DNA of 64,000 nt, from contig LN913013.1 of assembly GCA_001487125.1 (NCBI GenBank), positions 1,653,110-1,717,109 of the forward strand, read 5' to 3'. The position numbers and the translations under genes were made by a program. Origin of the DNA: Gabonibacter massiliensis. GTDB lineage: Bacteria; Bacteroidota; Bacteroidia; Bacteroidales; Marinifilaceae. Below, piece after piece: positions 63,289 to 64,000 of the stretch. A model generated the notes under the pieces. That model did no database searches, had not been told where the DNA came from, and saw nothing but the letters and a program-made list of their open reading frames with translations. Each line of letters opens with the position of its first letter. The first letter of the stretch is position 1.

Positions 63289-64000
63289 ATGGTAGAAAAA
63301 CGAAATATCAGGAAATGTACCGGGAAAGAGATCTCCGATTTCCTTGAACAGCAGGGAGAAAAAGCGTTTCGCACGAAACAAATCTGGCAATGGCTTTGGC
63401 AACGAGGTGTAACCCGATTCGAGGACATGACCAATTTATCCAAAAATACACGGGAGCTATTGGATAAATATTTTGTTATCAAAACCATAGCCTTAACCCA
63501 CATCCAAAAAAGCAACGACGGAACGACCAAATTAGGTTTCACGTTGGATGATGGGCAATTGATAGAGTCCGTACTTATTCCCTCACGGGATAAAGCCACA
63601 GCCTGTGTTTCGTCTCAGGCAGGATGCAAATTAAAATGCAGTTTTTGTGCCACGGGCGGATTAGGTTTCACCCGAGACTTACAACCCGAAGAAATTTTCG
63701 ATCAGGTAGTAGCCGTAAAGAAAATGGCTGAAGAACGGGGATTGATTTTCTCCAACATTGTCTTTATGGGCATGGGAGAACCTCTCCTGAACTACGATAA
63801 TGTAATGGAAGCCATCCAAAAAATAACCTCCGAAGAGGGATTAGCCATGTCTCCCTACCGGATCACCCTTTCGACATCCGGCATTCCGGAAGGAATAAAA
63901 AGATTAGCGGATGATCAGGTCCGTTTTAACTTAGCCATATCTTTACATTCCGCCATTAACTCGACCAGAAATCAAATTATGCCGATCAATAAAGCATATC
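63289..64000 (+). CDS. rlmN: Dual-specificity 23S rRNA/tRNA (adenine-C2) methyltransferase, 3' end beyond window
   Basis: A radical-SAM enzyme that methylates C2 of A2503 in 23S rRNA and A37 in some tRNAs. The visible 237 residues start MVEKRNIRKCTGKEISDFLEQ. They contain the N-terminal helical domain (FRTKQIWQWLWQRGV), the [4Fe-4S] motif CKLKCSFC in SQAGCKLKCSFCATGG, the GMGEPLLNYDNV SAM-binding stretch and STSGIPEGIKRLA. The C-terminal part with the second methyl-carrying cysteine lies outside the window. RlmN is favoured over Cfr by chromosomal setting and the standard RlmN N-terminus. Confidence 0.93.
   Translation, partial: MVEKRNIRKCTGKEISDFLEQQGEKAFRTKQIWQWLWQRGVTRFEDMTNLSKNTRELLDKYFVIKTIALTHIQKSNDGTTKLGFTLDDGQLIESVLIPSRDKATACVSSQAGCKLKCSFCATGGLGFTRDLQPEEIFDQVVAVKKMAEERGLIFSNIVFMGMGEPLLNYDNVMEAIQKITSEEGLAMSPYRITLSTSGIPEGIKRLADDQVRFNLAISLHSAINSTRNQIMPINKAY

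Noticed and set aside
63289-64000. Cfr-type antibiotic-resistance methyltransferase instead of RlmN
   Set aside because: The N-terminal domain and cysteine motif context match the housekeeping RlmN type, and the gene sits among core genes with no mobile-element signs.

Overview
The window reads as chromosomal DNA of a Bacteroidales bacterium, most likely Odoribacteraceae-like (Butyricimonas/Odoribacter). That family-level placement is an inference from gene content. The supporting signs are a SusC/SusD pair with its own ECF sigma factor and FecR anti-sigma, DUF4843 and PKD-like lipoproteins beside it, S46 and Tricorn-type peptidases, a lipoprotein-type LptC, and promoters of the Bacteroidetes TTTG/TAnnTTTG kind. 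There are no rRNA genes, CRISPR arrays or prophage. One gene is cut at each edge: a YfcC-family carrier on the left and rlmN on the right.

Layout. 1-9.2 kb: YfcC carrier, gcvP, tRNA-His, a cysteine-rich DUF3109 protein, gpmI, and a PadR-PspC envelope-stress-like pair. A ~100-bp inverted repeat brackets the tRNA-His and DUF3109 genes. 9.2-15.3 kb: a leftward run mlaE-mlaF-DUF4296 lipoprotein-small unknown-Tricorn-like protease. 15.3-23.7 kb: manC, then a leftward run mfd-coaX-TPR protein-lptC-GldE-like membrane protein. 23.9-27.7 kb: a compact operon ftsX-DUF3098-uppP-truB-queA. 27.7-33 kb: a tRNA-Gly/tRNA-Leu operon whose leader carries a truncated tRNA-Gly copy, then clpB, mtnA with an overlapping class II aldolase, and a second tRNA-Leu. 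33-38.6 kb: TonB-dependent receptor, HAD phosphatase, MATE exporter, and an ABC ATPase without a partner. 38.8-50.1 kb: the accessory heart of the window (below). 50.3-64 kb: DUF2059, S28-type peptidase, waaA, a DUF4252 protein, a complete RND efflux operon, an S46 dipeptidyl peptidase and rlmN.

The most interesting locus is 38.8-50.1 kb. A nutrient-uptake operon (susC-susD-DUF4843-PKD-like lipoprotein, leftward) is preceded by fecR and an ECF sigma gene, and then by a divergent XRE regulator and tyrosine recombinase. An 18-bp sequence, TTGTCCCCGACGGACAAT, lies 83 bp upstream of the susC start. It recurs in exact inverted orientation 83 bp beyond the recombinase stop. Each copy is built like a tyrosine-recombinase core site: two 6-bp inverted arms around an asymmetric 5-bp spacer. 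I predict that the 3,986-bp segment 46062-50047, carrying fecR, sigma, the XRE gene and the recombinase, can invert beside the uptake operon and so act as a self-encoded phase switch. The sigma and fecR genes share an identically spaced bipartite promoter-like motif, and a weaker match lies upstream of susC outside the predicted cassette. All of this comes from reading the sequence; no search or alignment was run.
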